DNA from: Apostichopus japonicus
Lineage: Eukaryota > Echinodermata > Holothuroidea > Aspidochirotida > Stichopodidae
Assembly: GCF_037975245.1 (NCBI RefSeq)
Contig: NC_092576.1
Span: 18,468,611 to 18,532,610 of the forward strand
Direction: 5' to 3'
DNA: 64,000 nucleotides
This document shows positions 30,001 through 38,400 of the stretch, piece by piece. Numbering within the stretch: position 1 is the stretch's first letter; every line of letters starts with the position of its first letter. The notes beneath the pieces were generated by a model. The model saw nothing but the letters and a program-made list of their open reading frames with translations, was not told where the DNA came from and did not search any database. A program made the translations under genes and the position numbers.

Positions 30001-32221
30001 AAATAAAGTTCTCACATTGATTATTGATGAAATATCAGGCACTGTTATCAACAACATCATTTTTTTTTATATTATTTTATAAGGATTGGGAAATTTCTTC
30101 AATAATCACTGAGAATTTCATCAAAAAAAATTATGAAAATAGATTAGCACATTGCATAACAACTGTTTTACCCTGTAAAGTTAAAACCACTACTGTAGGC
30201 TTCTTTTATTCATTTATTTTTTTGCATTACTGTTACAGTAGTCAATGGTAGCTGCATAACCCGATCAAATGCAAGTGTATTTTTAATACATTATGTATTC
30301 ATTAACAGCATGTACACAGAGACCGTGTTGAAATGGACTCGCACAGCAGTGGGCAGTCAATGTGGTAGGTATACAGGTTCCTATGTATAATATGTGGTTT
30401 GATTGGACGACTTGGATCAACGAAACAATCTATTTGATGCGACTACCACATATAACTTGAATATACAATACTTCACTCACATTACTGTATATAGCTAGTC
30501 AGATAATATAACCTGCCCAAACAAAAGTGAATCTCAAGCTCATGTTGTCAAAAAGCATAGATAACTATTTCATTGGTTGCTGTGTGGTTAGAGAACACAA
30601 CTGATCAGACATATGTGTGTGTTGTACATTGCAATAATGTTACATACAACTTAAAAATGTCCTAACTCTGGAAAGTATGGTGAACAACATTGAACTGAAT
30701 TAAACAAATACAATACATTAAGTCACAGAAAATTTGTGCATAATGTGAGGGAAGGTGGCATAATCCATATTCATGAATCATGAGCTCTCCCCGTAACAAG
30801 TTTATATCTGACCTGTGACCCGACAAATTGCCTGTATCTATGCGTGTTGCACAGTGGACTCTATTGTTTATCTGTCATACAGTATTACTCACTAAAACAG
30901 TGGTCCCTATTGTTTTGATGTGGAGCACCCCTTCAGTTTAAGCTATATATCTTTAGTGTTGCTTCCGCACACACGCCGTCTAACCACTGTTAGAAGAACT
31001 TGTATCTTGAATCTCTCTAAACCATTATGATATAATTTTAGACGTAACAATTGACTTCATATTTGAGCAAAACAATCGAGTTTGAGATGTGAGAGCTATA
31101 AAGTTCTCATGGCTAACAAATCCGTCTGCTGGCCGTTGTAACACCGTCCTCTTTTACGTCTTCTATTATGGGCTTTCAATTACTTTACTGGCTTTAATAC
31201 CCAGTAATGGCCCTGTAACCTCAATTAATTTAATCAGAACGTACAGCATCACATTAAGATTGGGCAATATATACCCAATGGACAAACAGTACTGCCAACA
31301 ACAAAAAGTCGCAAGCATCAACTAAAGTTTTGTATTCAGTCGGCATGTAACCCTCAAATTAAACTAGACCTAAGTTGAAGTGGATTCTACCGACATCACA
31401 CAAATCTTACAATCCATCAAGCTGCAGTGTACAGTTAGATCTCGAGATGAGAGGATGTATTTGCCACCTCCTATTCTCTGGAGCTTTGGAAAATCTTGTG
31501 TATAAGCCTATTGTGTATGCTTACTGAACGGGTACGTAGTGCGCAGCTGATAGCAATATAAATTCCAAACAGTATTTGGCTGATTAGAGCAAGAGATTTA
31601 TGCTACGCAGTAGTGACTGACATTGGCTTTAAAGTGAATACAAAAATTAAACAAGGCTTCGGACTTCGGCAGAGCCAAGAAGCAACAGCTGAACATCCTA
31701 AAGGTATTCGTTGGTCAACTATATGTTGCTTGAGACTGACTGGGCATCTGGCCTATTTCAGCGTCAGTGATATTACATTGTTCGAAAACCTAAACAGGCT
31801 TGGCATTTGGCCCTTTCTTGCCAGGAGTCCAATACATCAATCATATACTGTAGGCTACTTTGCCTGTGACATGTTGTTTTAGACTTAGACTCTCTCGAGG
31901 TCTAACTGTACACTGAAGAATGATCGATTGTGCAATCTCATGTAATTCCGAAGTTTAGTGTGATGGAGGTAGAATCGCACGGTGGTATAACTTAGGCCTA
32001 GCCAAGGCCTAGCATTGTAATGATACGTACTCCCGTTATCAATAGCCTAGCCACAATAAAACACATTATACATGTTAGGCTCCAAAACATGAAATGTGCA
32101 GTGTTTACCTCCGCCTGAGTTCCTTGTCGTGATCTTTTAAATATGGATCAAGCTCGTATAGTTTTTCACTAGACGGAATTTTCACCTTCTCCGTGTCGAT
32201 GAGCATGCCTTGAACTGCCAT
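2951..32221 (-). CDS. GBE1: 1,4-alpha-glucan branching enzyme, complete 13-exon gene
   Basis: Glycogen branching enzyme (GH13 family) cuts alpha-1,4 glucan chains and re-attaches them by alpha-1,6 links in cytosolic glycogen synthesis. Coding exons, in transcript order on the minus strand, are 32109-32221, 27161-27330, 24379-24494, 20426-20784, 19961-20170, 18887-19002, 14635-14762, 12246-12344, 10713-10995, 9346-9530, 7461-7591, 5948-6065 and 2951-3022. All junctions are GT-AG and phases agree; the sum is 2,100 nt, or 699 residues plus stop, against about 702 in human. Visible motifs: RIYEAHVG (190-197), [11 protein letters not shown] (233-243), GH13 region I DIVHSH (278-283), region II GFRFDG with nucleophile Asp349, region III ITIAE with acid/base Glu404, and region IV ESHD ending at Asp473. 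Each catalytic residue lies 8 before its human counterpart. Tyr321 aligns with human Tyr329, the residue altered in adult polyglucosan body disease. Nothing is missing or broken. The start is the Met of MAVQ; the frame stays open upstream, so the exact start is less sure than the rest. Confidence 0.96.
3135..3815. repeat. Tandem array, ~88-bp unit
   Basis: About 7.5 copies of a unit holding GACTTCTGTAACTTCAAC, GGCCAAGGACTCA and ATAGGCATGACAGGGG. In GBE1 intron 12, starting about 110 bp from the exon 13 acceptor. Confidence 0.9.
4344..4562. repeat. Tandem array, 28-bp unit
   Basis: About eight copies of CTTCAACCACCCGTGAAGTA with TAGCCACT, in GBE1 intron 12. The ~480 bp between this array and the SINE at 5090 shows nothing I can identify. 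Confidence 0.88.
5090..5427 (-). mobile_element. tRNA-derived SINE, intact copy
   Basis: On the minus strand it begins with a tRNA-like head (A box TGGTCAAGTGG, B box GGTTCGAGCCC), then GTGTCCTTGGGCGAGGC, and a body ending near the GTGTACAACTTATCCC stretch. The same body lies at 21230-21528. In GBE1 intron 12. Confidence 0.85.
5948..6065 (-). CDS. GBE1: GBE1 exon 12
   Basis: Encodes [30 protein letters not shown] and SNHMH in the C-terminal domain. Acceptor TTACCCAG, donor CAT|GTAAGT, phase 0. Confidence 0.94.
6170..6455 (-). mobile_element. tRNA-derived SINE (related body)
   Basis: The minus strand has a tRNA-like head with B box GGTTCGATTCC and A box near TTGGCGGCCAATTGG, followed by GTGTCCCCGGGCAAG, then a body ending in AAGCGCTTTGAGTCC and a TTG-type tail. 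In GBE1 intron 11, close to exon 12. Confidence 0.8.
6841..7255. mobile_element. MITE with TTAA target duplication, copy 1
   Basis: Ends AGCAGCATTTTGC and GCAAAATGCTGCT are inverted repeats bordered by TTAA (6837-6840 and 7256-7259). 415 bp in GBE1 intron 11. TTAA duplication fits piggyBac- or Kolobok-type transposases; which one is not decidable here. Confidence 0.88.
7461..7591 (-). CDS. GBE1: GBE1 exon 11
   Basis: Encodes [37 protein letters not shown] and VDLPG of the C-terminal all-beta domain. Acceptor CCTCAG. The donor GGAAA|GTATCC departs from consensus but is required by the next exon, which restores the family [12 protein letters not shown]. Confidence 0.92.
7640..7875 (+). mobile_element. 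SINE fragment (5'-truncated relative of 40480-40730)
   Basis: Shares TATATAGCGCTTTAT, the CGTCCAGTTACAGAGTTGTTGACAATTG region and CTGACTTCGGTCAG with the SINE at 40480-40730. The tRNA head is absent. In GBE1 intron 10, next to exon 11. Confidence 0.65.
8331..9330. repeat. Tandem array, ~170-bp unit
   Basis: Six copies starting with TTAGGCCATACTACCTAGG at 8331, 8501, 8671, 8848, 9016 and 9181. Each has CGGTCGCCAGTTGGCGAG, a small perfect hairpin, and ends in a CATACATACATA run. The last copy stops about 15 bp short of the exon 10 donor. Confidence 0.92.
9346..9530 (-). CDS. GBE1: GBE1 exon 10
   Basis: Encodes [25 protein letters not shown], the [10 protein letters not shown] block and [11 protein letters not shown], the end of the barrel and the linker to the C-terminal beta domain. 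Acceptor GTGAAG, donor CAG|GTAATG. A 170-bp tandem array begins about 15 bp beyond the donor. Confidence 0.95.
10163..10557. mobile_element. MITE related to the 13841-14280 element
   Basis: Ends CAGGGATGTGTCC and GGGTACATCCCTG, sharing the CCGTCCTGGGGGAGGGGTC block and the TGCCAAATGCTGGC segment with the 13841 copy. CATGTG occurs on both sides, shorter than an 8-bp duplication. In GBE1 intron 9. Confidence 0.8.
10713..10995 (-). CDS. GBE1: GBE1 exon 9, GH13 region IV
   Basis: Encodes [43 protein letters not shown] (region IV, His472 and Asp473), the [12 protein letters not shown] block and [21 protein letters not shown]. Acceptor CTCGTAG, donor G|GTACGT. Confidence 0.96.
11080..12063. repeat. 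Tandem array, 46-bp unit
   Basis: About 21 copies of a unit with TAGGAATAGAGTSCTGCTAT and GTGACATACCATACACACTG. GBE1 intron 8. Open frames on the minus strand here are repeats of this unit. Confidence 0.92.
12246..12344 (-). CDS. GBE1: GBE1 exon 8
   Basis: A 99-nt phase 0/0 exon encoding [32 protein letters not shown]. It reads straight on from Glu404 to give the family motif ITIAEDVSGMP. Acceptor TTGATAG, donor AAG|GTAAGA. In principle it could be skipped without a frameshift. Confidence 0.95.
12708..13110. repeat. Tandem array, ~58-bp unit
   Basis: Seven copies of a unit with CTAATACTGCAAGCA and CAATACTGCGTATTTGCAA. GBE1 intron 7. Confidence 0.9.
13841..14280. mobile_element. hAT-like MITE, target duplication TGTAGTAC
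   Basis: 440 bp with ends CAGGAATGTGCCC and GGGCACATCCATG, flanked by TGTAGTAC at 13833-13840 and 14281-14288. In GBE1 intron 7. The inside is closely similar to the element at 10163-10557. Confidence 0.88.
14635..14762 (-). CDS. GBE1: GBE1 exon 7, acid/base Glu
   Basis: Encodes [30 protein letters not shown] and ITIAE. The last codon is Glu404, the general acid/base of GH13 region III. Acceptor CTTCCAG, donor GAG|GTAAGT, phase 0. Confidence 0.95.
15320..17912. repeat. Tandem array, 66-bp unit, ~40 copies
   Basis: Unit with CCAAGCCATGCTTTATATAT, TGTATCCCCATCACATAAGT and CACAGTGTACCTATATCTAT. The main unit is 66 bp with 61-64-bp variants and higher-order patterns. Because 66 divides by 3, long frames run through it on both strands; these are not genes. 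GBE1 intron 6. Confidence 0.95.
17940..18925. repeat. Tandem ~83-bp array containing copies of the exon 6 end and donor
   Basis: Five clear copies, at about 18466, 18548, 18630, 18717 and 18798, run into the true exon 6 boundary at 18880-18925. Each carries, on the minus strand, the codons around MIYHHHG and most keep GTAAGATTC. Older, decayed copies (TCATAGAGGTAACTAGTAC) reach back to about 17940. Confidence 0.88.
18887..19002 (-). CDS. GBE1: GBE1 exon 6, catalytic nucleophile
   Basis: Encodes [19 protein letters not shown], then [11 protein letters not shown] with the nucleophile Asp349, and ends in MIYHHHGIG. Donor G|GTAAGATTCGG. The last 36 or so coding bases and this donor are repeated several times in the intron that follows in the transcript (lower coordinates). 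Confidence 0.95.
19961..20170 (-). CDS. GBE1: GBE1 exon 5, GH13 region I
   Basis: Encodes [19 protein letters not shown], then [10 protein letters not shown] (region I, residues 278-287), [10 protein letters not shown] and DSRLFDYN. It is phase 2 at both ends. Donor AG|GTAGGG, acceptor TTTTCAAG. Confidence 0.96.
20426..20784 (-). CDS. GBE1: GBE1 exon 4
   Basis: The longest exon (359 nt), residues 134-252. It links the N-terminal domain to the TIM barrel and holds RIYEAHVG, the [21 protein letters not shown] block and SFFAPS. The acceptor is CTCTCAG. The donor is AG|GTTAGT, a less common GTTAGT form. Confidence 0.96.
21533..24210. mobile_element. Large non-autonomous TIR transposon, TTCC target duplication
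   Basis: A 2,678-bp element in GBE1 intron 3, inserted into a SINE. The ends are perfect inverted repeats beginning GGGCAGGTCCAAGCTATT. TTCC occurs just before (21529-21532) and just after (24211-24214); removing the insert and one TTCC restores the SINE at the same length as its intact relative at 5090-5427. No long reading frame. The 16-mer TGTCCCGTACGTCACA occurs, in either orientation and with slight changes, at 21712, 21875, 22044, 22063, 23791, 23807, 24002 and 24172. The middle holds four tandem copies of about 255 bp (22540-23560). I do not recognise the superfamily. Confidence 0.9.
22540..23560. repeat. Four tandem ~255-bp repeats inside the TIR element
   Basis: The segment from GTATTAGGTCTRTAGAG to GATGTTATGAGTATT recurs four times with roughly 95% identity by eye and small indels. 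It lies centrally in the 21533-24210 element. No coding capacity. Confidence 0.85.
24379..24494 (-). CDS. GBE1: GBE1 exon 3
   Basis: Encodes [19 protein letters not shown] and PHKSIVK, the middle of the N-terminal beta domain. The acceptor is TTTTACAG and the donor AAG|GTAAGG, in phase 0. The start of the imperfect ATC-repeat array lies about 40 bp from the acceptor. Confidence 0.94.
24530..25110. repeat. Imperfect ATC trinucleotide array
   Basis: Almost 600 bp of CATCATCAT/AACATC-type repeats in GBE1 intron 2, near exon 3. The long Ile-rich frame it gives is not a gene. Confidence 0.92.
25972..26600. mobile_element. MITE with long imperfect TIRs (GGTCATTCCG...)
   Basis: The left end GGGTCATTCCGTGTCAAATC and a CCAAGGTGACCCTCTCAGA block are mirrored at the right end (GAGAGGGTCACCTGGGAA ... 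TTTGAGGCGGAATGACAC). About 630 bp in GBE1 intron 2. Target duplication unclear. Open frames across it are incidental. Confidence 0.75.
27161..27330 (-). CDS. GBE1: GBE1 exon 2
   Basis: Encodes [11 protein letters not shown] through [16 protein letters not shown], the start of the N-terminal carbohydrate-binding (CBM48-like) domain. The acceptor ATTACAG|G supplies one base to the split Arg codon. The donor A|GTAAGT leaves a split codon that completes as Asn with exon 3, giving the conserved GDFNGW. Confidence 0.95.
27733..29889. mobile_element. Second large non-autonomous TIR transposon, related ends
   Basis: A 2,157-bp segment in GBE1 intron 1 with inverted ends GGGCAGGGT, resembling the GGGCAGGTCCAAG ends of the element at 21533. 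A 15-mer TGTCCCTCCGTTACC is repeated near both ends: 28095, 28110, 28274, 28289 (inverted), 29459, 29482, 29671 and 29861. The flanks TTAT and ATAT are an imperfect 4-bp duplication. No coding sequence recognised. Confidence 0.8.
29890..32108. other. GBE1 intron 1, unremarkable part
   Basis: Between the TIR element and exon 1. Unique-looking AT-rich intron; no exon, RNA gene or repeat that I can support. Confidence 0.6.
32109..32221 (-). CDS. GBE1: GBE1 exon 1 (N-terminus)
   Basis: Encodes residues 1-37 plus two bases of codon 38, ending in [15 protein letters not shown], the segment that begins conserved animal GBE1 homology. The donor is AG|GTAAAC. The frame continues upstream through a hydrophobic stretch to a Met at 32371; I take this as 5' UTR because family members begin a short way before the LDPYL motif. 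An alternative Met lies five codons downstream. Confidence 0.85.
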
Positions 32222-32429
32222 AACTATGCAGAAGAAAGCCACATAACCGAGAATAATCACGAACAGGCGGATCAATGTGAACAAGGGTGCATACTGAAAA
32301 GACGACAGCTTTACCGTGTGATTATTTGGGTTGAAGGCCAGGTCACTGATATCATACGTGCCGTGCAGCATGCAGCTGCCCGGCCCTCGATAAAGATGTC
32401 AACGACTGATGCAAGGGCCTTCTATTCGT

Positions 32430-33250
32430 TTAGTCAGTGACGTACACAAGAATCTGAATAAAAACGATGTTAACCCTTCAGACGTCACATGTAACCCAGT
32501 TGTTCATCAGCTGTGTCAAACTGGGCTCTAAGTCACATGAGATTGCTAGCCCATACAAGAAGTTGTTACTATTTTCTAGGGAAAAAAAGTCACCCACTTT
32601 AGAGCCAGCTAGCTGGGCACGAAACAAAAACACCATCCACTCCAAACGCGGATGGGCCCGGATCCCTAATGTTGAGAATGAAACCATGCTGCAGTGTATT
32701 AAAGACATAAACTTCACGGATGCAGTCTCATCTGTAAAGACACACATCAGTCGAAAATGATTGAAAATCCCTTTTTGGCCTCCCTTGCTTGTTTCCTTTT
32801 CCATTTTGTTATCTTTCCCAATTCTCTCTGTCCCTTTTTTGTCTATTTTTTCTTTCTTTTTCTTATTACTCTTTTTTGGGCTACTTCTTCTTCGTTTGCC
32901 TTTTCTTTCGACTTTTCTCTAGACCTCTCTTTTTCTTTTCTTCATTATATTTTTCTTTCTTTGTTCTTTTCCGTCCTCGTTCTGTGGTTCATATTTTCAT
33001 TTGTGACTTATACACTAACATATCTTTTAATAAAGTTGGGACGACTTAAGATGTCTTCTCCAACATACTTATATATTTACAAGGGGTCGGACACCACTAG
33101 AAGCATTCCAGATCAGATCGATACTAACAGTCTGGAATGATGTAAGTCAAGTCCCATCTGAAACCCCTCCCTGCAGTTCTCCTATAAACGTTACCCTACC
33201 CCAGTCGGTCCACAACTTTAGACTTCATGATGTTTCTGACTACAATATGG
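32430..33250. other. Upstream of GBE1: pyrimidine tract and possible dead coding fragment
   Basis: 32765-33000 is strongly T/C-rich. After it, 33110-33240 can be read on the plus strand as TVWNDVSQVPSETPP and VHNFRLHDVSDYNMD with no stop, a look that resembles the C-terminal end of a non-LTR reverse transcriptase. Too short to assign. No TATA box is evident for GBE1. Confidence 0.3.
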
Positions 33251-33292
33251 ATGTTATTGAAATATATATCTATATCTTATCGTAGATAGATA

Positions 33293-33603
33293 CAGGCACG
33301 TATCGAGGAATTTGCCAAGGGAGGGGCGAACCTGTAGGCAAATTATCGGAGCCGTAGATTCGGCATTGGAAACTTTCAGAGCCGTATATCTAAGTATACG
33401 GCTCTGGAAACTTTCTAAGCGTAGCGCCACCATACCTCCCAGATCGCTGGAAATGGCAATTCGCAGGCCTTGCAAGTTGCATCTAGGCATTTTCTAATTA
33501 AAATTATTAGCGATATGCATAAAAACGTACACAAAAAATATGCTCAAGGGGGGGGGGCGGTCTCCCCCTTCGTCCCACCCCCCCTCCCATGGCTACGCGC
33601 CTG
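33293..33603. mobile_element. hAT-like MITE, degraded
   Basis: Left CAGGCACGTATCGAGG and right GGCTACGCGCCTG ends. The flanks GATAGATA and GGTAGAGA agree at 6 of 8 positions. Shares CCTCCCAGATCGCTGGAAATG with the copy at 35890. Confidence 0.7.
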
Positions 33604-34688
33604 GGTAGAGATTGATAAAATTTTCTTTATACCGGATTATTCATAAACGGATAAGACAAGTGCATAACGGTACCAATGCCATGATTTTCATCTTGTGGTC
33701 AAGGGCCCGGAGTTCAAGGCCCAGTGACAACGTGTCCCAATGTCAAGGGGTTCTCGCGATCAAGGACACAGCGTGTTCAAGATGCTTCCTTTACTTCTAT
33801 GGACGACATATCAACTTTCTGTTCTCGGTATGTGCCAGTCAGACATAATCAAAGGGAGGGTATACTAAATGGGGTATAACCTTGGTAATTATGAGATCAG
33901 GTTAACGTGTAAAGGTGACGCGTTTGAGTCCAGCTAGATAAAACATTCCCTGGAAATTATAAATACCACAGATATTTAGGTAAACAGGATCATATCTGTG
34001 TAACTAAAATATTTCTAGAAACAGTTTGATATAATTTTAATAGTCATCTGCTTTCGCTCCTAACTATGTTTGGAATACCAAAAACATTGGACAATCGTTT
34101 AGCTTTAAGAAGTGTGAAATATTTTACTGTAGACATCAAGTCATATTTATTGGGCATTAAAGCCTTTTTCAGTGAAATCATCCAAGTGAGAGCCGGGACG
34201 CGAATATTTTTTTCCCAAACTGAACTGACACTGAAATTATTTCCTCGATTCTGATTGGTTATCAGCGAGCACGTGATATACTTTAGTTTTCAACATGGAT
34301 CCTCCATAATCTGTCGATATCAGTATGATCAACACAATCAAATTCAAGATATTAACATTAGCAACCTTCCAGAACTTTTAGTAGGTATATTTGAACGAAA
34401 GTATAGAGTGAAGCAACTATTCCCAACTACTGCGCCCATTATAGGCAGTCCTCGATCGTTTGTTTACTCGCTTGACTCCGCTCTACACAGCACATACATG
34501 TAATGTAGCCTATTGTACTGTGTATAGTATACAACACAATAAAACACAGTGCATTTGTAATTGTATACATGTAGCCGATGAACATATGTACCGTGGTGTT
34601 TGGTTGCGATACTTTTATAATCATAAATTCAAAATGTATTCAGTCAATGAATCATGATAGGCCTAGTCGAATATGTAGTGGCCATGAA

Positions 34689-34850
34689 CAGGCGCGTATC
34701 CAGGATTTTCTAACCCGGGGGGCGCGAATTACTATCTAAGCGGAGCTCCACCATCAGTTGGCGCGGAGCGTACAAGAAAATTTCTGGTTTTGATACCCCC
34801 CAGATCACCGGAAATGGCACTTCTCGGGCTTGAAAATGACCGACCAGATG
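34689..34850. mobile_element. hAT-like MITE fragment (left end)
   Basis: Starts CAGGCGCGTATCCAGGATTT and carries the GCGGAGCTCCACCAT...GGCGCGGAGCGTACAAG block. The matching right end is not adjacent; a CTGGATACGCACCTG right end at 36608-36622 might belong to it if later inserts split the element. Confidence 0.65.
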
Positions 34851-35340
34851 TACCCTTTTGCCTGAGAACCAAGTATTTCCCAAAAGTTTTTTTTTCCATC
34901 CTTTTTGACCTTTTTGACCTCATTGCATGTCCTGTGGATCATTGCTTTTGTAGGTGATTCTACGTCACGGCCCACAATATCCGAAAGCCCCACTTTTGAA
35001 GGTTTTAAGCCCATTATTTGTTGAGAATTTGAAAATTCACATTTCCCGTGAATAAAAATCACTTGAAAACATATCCATAATGTTGCACAAAATTCAATCT
35101 ATGGACAAGCAATATAGAAAAACCTCCTTGAACCCCTAAAAGACAGGTCAAAATTGCACGAGTAGAGGAAAGTATGATGAAGAATGTTGGTGAAGAAATT
35201 TTCGAAAATTCAGACACAGTTAATTTATTGGTGTAGAAATATTGCAACCTCTTTTAATGGCTATTATAAAACTTGGTTGAAGGAAATGAAAAATAGCAGA
35301 TATTTCCGACATCAGGTATATCGAAAGCGAACACTACATA

Positions 35341-35788
35341 TAGGCGTAGGTCTCGTAGGAGGTGGGGGCTGCAGCCCCCCCCCCCAACCCCCAACCCGCA
35401 ACCAAATTTTTCCCATTTTTTTCGGACACCTACTGAAAGAAAAATAAATCTCAATGAATAGCTTAAAAATGATCTCCTTGGTAATTAAAATAAAGTTGTA
35501 AGCTTGGCCGACATTTCTACTGTAAAAGAGAGTTTTGACATAAATAGATCTGTATGCTTTTTCTCCATCTACATAAGACATTTGGTTGTTTATATTAGCA
35601 TCCGGCGGTATACTGTGCAACTTTGACGGACCGTGCGGTACCCGATGCCATGCAATGTAATGACCGATGCTTGCTTATATGATATTGGCATCGTTACGTT
35701 GAACGCGCGCTTCGCGCGCGAAAAATTTTGGCTTTTTTTTCGGGCAAGTCGTTACAGCCCCAAATTCAATTGGGCTCCTACGCCTTTG
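35341..35788. mobile_element. TIR element with GC-rich hairpin, near-perfect 8-bp duplication
   Basis: Left end TAGGCGTAGG, right end CCTACGCCTTTG. The flanks ACTACATA and ACTACACA differ at one base. Inside is CGCGCGCTTCGCGCGCG (about 35703-35719), able to form a tight 7-bp stem with a 3-nt loop. Confidence 0.65.
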
Positions 35789-35889
35789 ACTACACACATA
35801 GACAGTTTTTGAGGCTGTTCATCGTGGAACATGCATTTCAATGCTCACTGATATGATGTTATATCTGCTCTTTGCTTTACAAATTCGAA

Positions 35890-36131
35890 CAGGCGTGTAG
35901 CGAGTAATTGCCAAGGGAGGGGCGAAGCCTGTATTCAAACTATCTAAGCGAAGCGCCACCATGCGTTGGCGCGAAGCGTACAAGAAAAATTTTGGCCGAA
36001 AATGCCTCCCAGATCGCTGGAAATGAGACTTCCCAGGCCTTGTAAGTTGCATCTAAGCATTGTCTATTTTGAAATTACTAGCGATGTCATAAAGAAAATT
36101 TGCTCGGGGGGGGGGGCGGTCTCCCCTTCCC
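35890..36131. mobile_element. hAT-like MITE, right-truncated
   Basis: Left end CAGGCGTGTAGCGAG, followed by the same inner sequence as 33293-33603 (GGAGGGGCGAA, AGATCGCTGGAAATG, a poly-G run then CGGTCTCCCC). The right TIR is missing. Confidence 0.7.
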
Positions 36132-36419
36132 GAAATGCGTCATGTTCCCCGACGACTCGGTCGAGTGCAAGACCAGCCACAGTTGGTTCCATATAGCACA
36201 ATTGTACAATGTTTAAGGCGTCCATACACACACGCGTTATGATAGACCGTATATAGTATTTATATAGATACATTAGTGAGAGAGGAAAAATGGAAACGTC
36301 AAAAATGGAGTTGTCGGTGTAAGGGGTAGGGTGAGGTGCACACCCCCTCCGTAATCCTTGATCTGTCACTGGCTACCCTGTGTATATAATAGGGATCAGC
36401 GCTTTAACTATGACTGTTC

Positions 36420-36622
36420 CTCTTTCTCTTCCCGAGGTCTTGGCTATCTTCTACTCCCCCCTTTTCTCCTTTTTCTCTCTTTTCTCTTTTTCTTTTCCCT
36501 TCCTTTCTCTCCTCCTTTTCTTTTTTCCCCCTCCTTTTCCCTTTTTCTTCTCTTTTTTTTCTCTCCTCTTTTCCTTACCCGGGGGGCGCGCGCCCCCAAC
36601 GCCCCCCCTGGATACGCACCTG
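36420..36622. other. Pyrimidine-rich tract ending in a TIR-like end
   Basis: About 150 bp of almost pure C/T, followed by GGGGGGCGCGCGCCCCC and CTGGATACGCACCTG. The latter looks like a right end of the hAT-like family in this region. Confidence 0.6.
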
Positions 36623-37993
36623 ATGAAGACGCGCGAGCGAGTGTGTGTCAGCCAGTGAGTGTACACAAACATGGCAATTGACGATATGTCTGTCTTTTGA
36701 CTTGTTAACTAGTTGTATATAGCATTATAACCTATACGTACGGAAACACATATGTTTACCTCCACAATTAGAAGTTCTTATACATGGTGACATAGTAGGC
36801 CTGCATTAACCGTGTATACGTATTCGTACTAGTTCGAGATCTCAAATTCACTAATATAGGCCCTACCGCCCTTGCAGTAGCTCTTGATAACTGGAAGCCT
36901 CACATTGTATCTACATGTAGGCACACTTAGGCCTACATACTTTAACTTAGCCTGTATATGGCGGGATTGGTATAAGGATTGGTATGATCAACACTAACAG
37001 TGTCACATACATTCATTCATAAACGCCGACTACCATTCCGGTTTTGATCAGCCAATCAGAATCGAGGAAATAATTTCAGGGTCAGTTCAGTTTGGGAAAA
37101 AAATATTCGCAGCCGGGACGTCCTCAATCATGGAAATATAATAAGCACAATATGCATATATACTTGCAGTAGAGTTCATAAATTTGTAGCGCAGTTTACC
37201 GACACTGTTATGCATTGAAAGGGATTCTTTACCTAAGACGATCAGCTACCTTGTCGAAGATCAGCTTTGAGTTTCTCGTAGAAGGAAAGTTCGAAAAAGA
37301 AATGATGCTCACGATGTAGTTGTTGAATATAAGATATAATTATATTAATGCTCTTTGCAATTCAAATATAAATCATGAGAGATGATCTACTTTCAACAAT
37401 GAAATCCTGCCGTTTGCTAAACCTACAAACGTTTTCTAAACTTACATGTGTCAGCCAGGTCCGTAACCAGGGCAGGTCACCGGGGACCGTGCTCTCCCAC
37501 CCTCCCCCTCCCCCTTCCCCACCCTATCTTCTCCGTCTTAGCAACCACCGCATTTATTAAGACACACAAGTTACAGGACACTAATATATTGCCCCTCCTT
37601 TACTTGTTGGTGCCCCTCCTTAAGCTGTTGGTGACACGCCAAGTTTTGAAGGAGACAAATATTTGGTGGCCTAGCCCGCCCCCCACCCCAACCCTTCCTC
37701 GTGTTAAGCCACTGGGCTACGAGCCTGATCATCAGCTATAGTTTAGCAATATTTCAAATTAATCAATAAATACTGTTTGTGATTTGACTTAAGATATTGC
37801 ATAGAATGTTAATTTAGCAACATATATGAGTTTCGAATATTGTTTACTTTGTAATGTTGTTTCAAACACACCTACGTCTATCCTTAATTATTTCTGTACA
37901 TCTTAAATAAAAACGATGCATACTGTCGTTTTGCTGTTTGCATGGTACTGTCGCTCATAATACATATTCATTATTTTTCTTTTCTATTACACA

Positions 37994-38400
37994 CAGTGGC
38001 GGAGCAAGGGGTATTGGTCAGAGGGGGGGGGGAGAATGGTTTGAAGGGCGCTTTCGGCACTATCTAAGCGGAGCGCCACTGTAGGTTGGCGCGGAGCGTA
38101 CATAATGTTTATTTTTTGAGTAAAGATACCCACTAGATCGCCGGAAATGACCCTTTCTGGGCCTTGCTACTTTGCAGATAAACGAAGAATTAATAGCCGT
38201 TAGAGCATTTTGTCAGAAAATTACACCAACAAAATGTGACAAATGTCAATAGGTAGATGAGAGCGCAATTAAAAAAGTCAATAATCGCAAATTAATAAAA
38301 AGTGGTAAAAAGCTGAAAAGGGAGCCAGGAGTCCATTTGAGTCCGTCAGGGGGGGGGGGGGGCATCAGCCTCCACTGACTGTATGGACGCTCCGCCACTG
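37994..38400. mobile_element. hAT-like MITE with perfect 8-bp target duplication
   Basis: Begins CAGTGGCGGAGC and ends GCTCCGCCACTG, with ATTACACA on both sides (37986-37993 and 38401-38408). TIR CAGNGGCGG plus an 8-bp duplication is the hAT pattern. The inside holds the GGAGCGCCAC...GGTTGGCGCGGAGCGTAC block shared with several other elements here. Confidence 0.92.

Larger units (their letters stand above)
34188..37120. repeat. 70-bp inverted repeat ~2.8 kb apart
   Basis: 34188-34262 (GCCGGGACGCGAATATTTTT ... CCTCGATTCTGATTGGTT) is repeated in inverse at 37045-37120. It may mark the ends of a larger mobile element or two independent insertions. No coding sequence is recognised between them. 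Confidence 0.7.

Noticed and set aside
32109-32371. GBE1 start at the upstream Met (32371), adding a hydrophobic N-terminus
   Set aside because: The family begins shortly before LDPYL; branching enzyme is cytosolic; the extension has no family match. Kept only as a possible 5' UTR.
32478-32804. 108-codon minus-strand frame upstream of GBE1
   Set aside because: No domain, no splice context and no repeat elsewhere in the window; not supportable as a gene.
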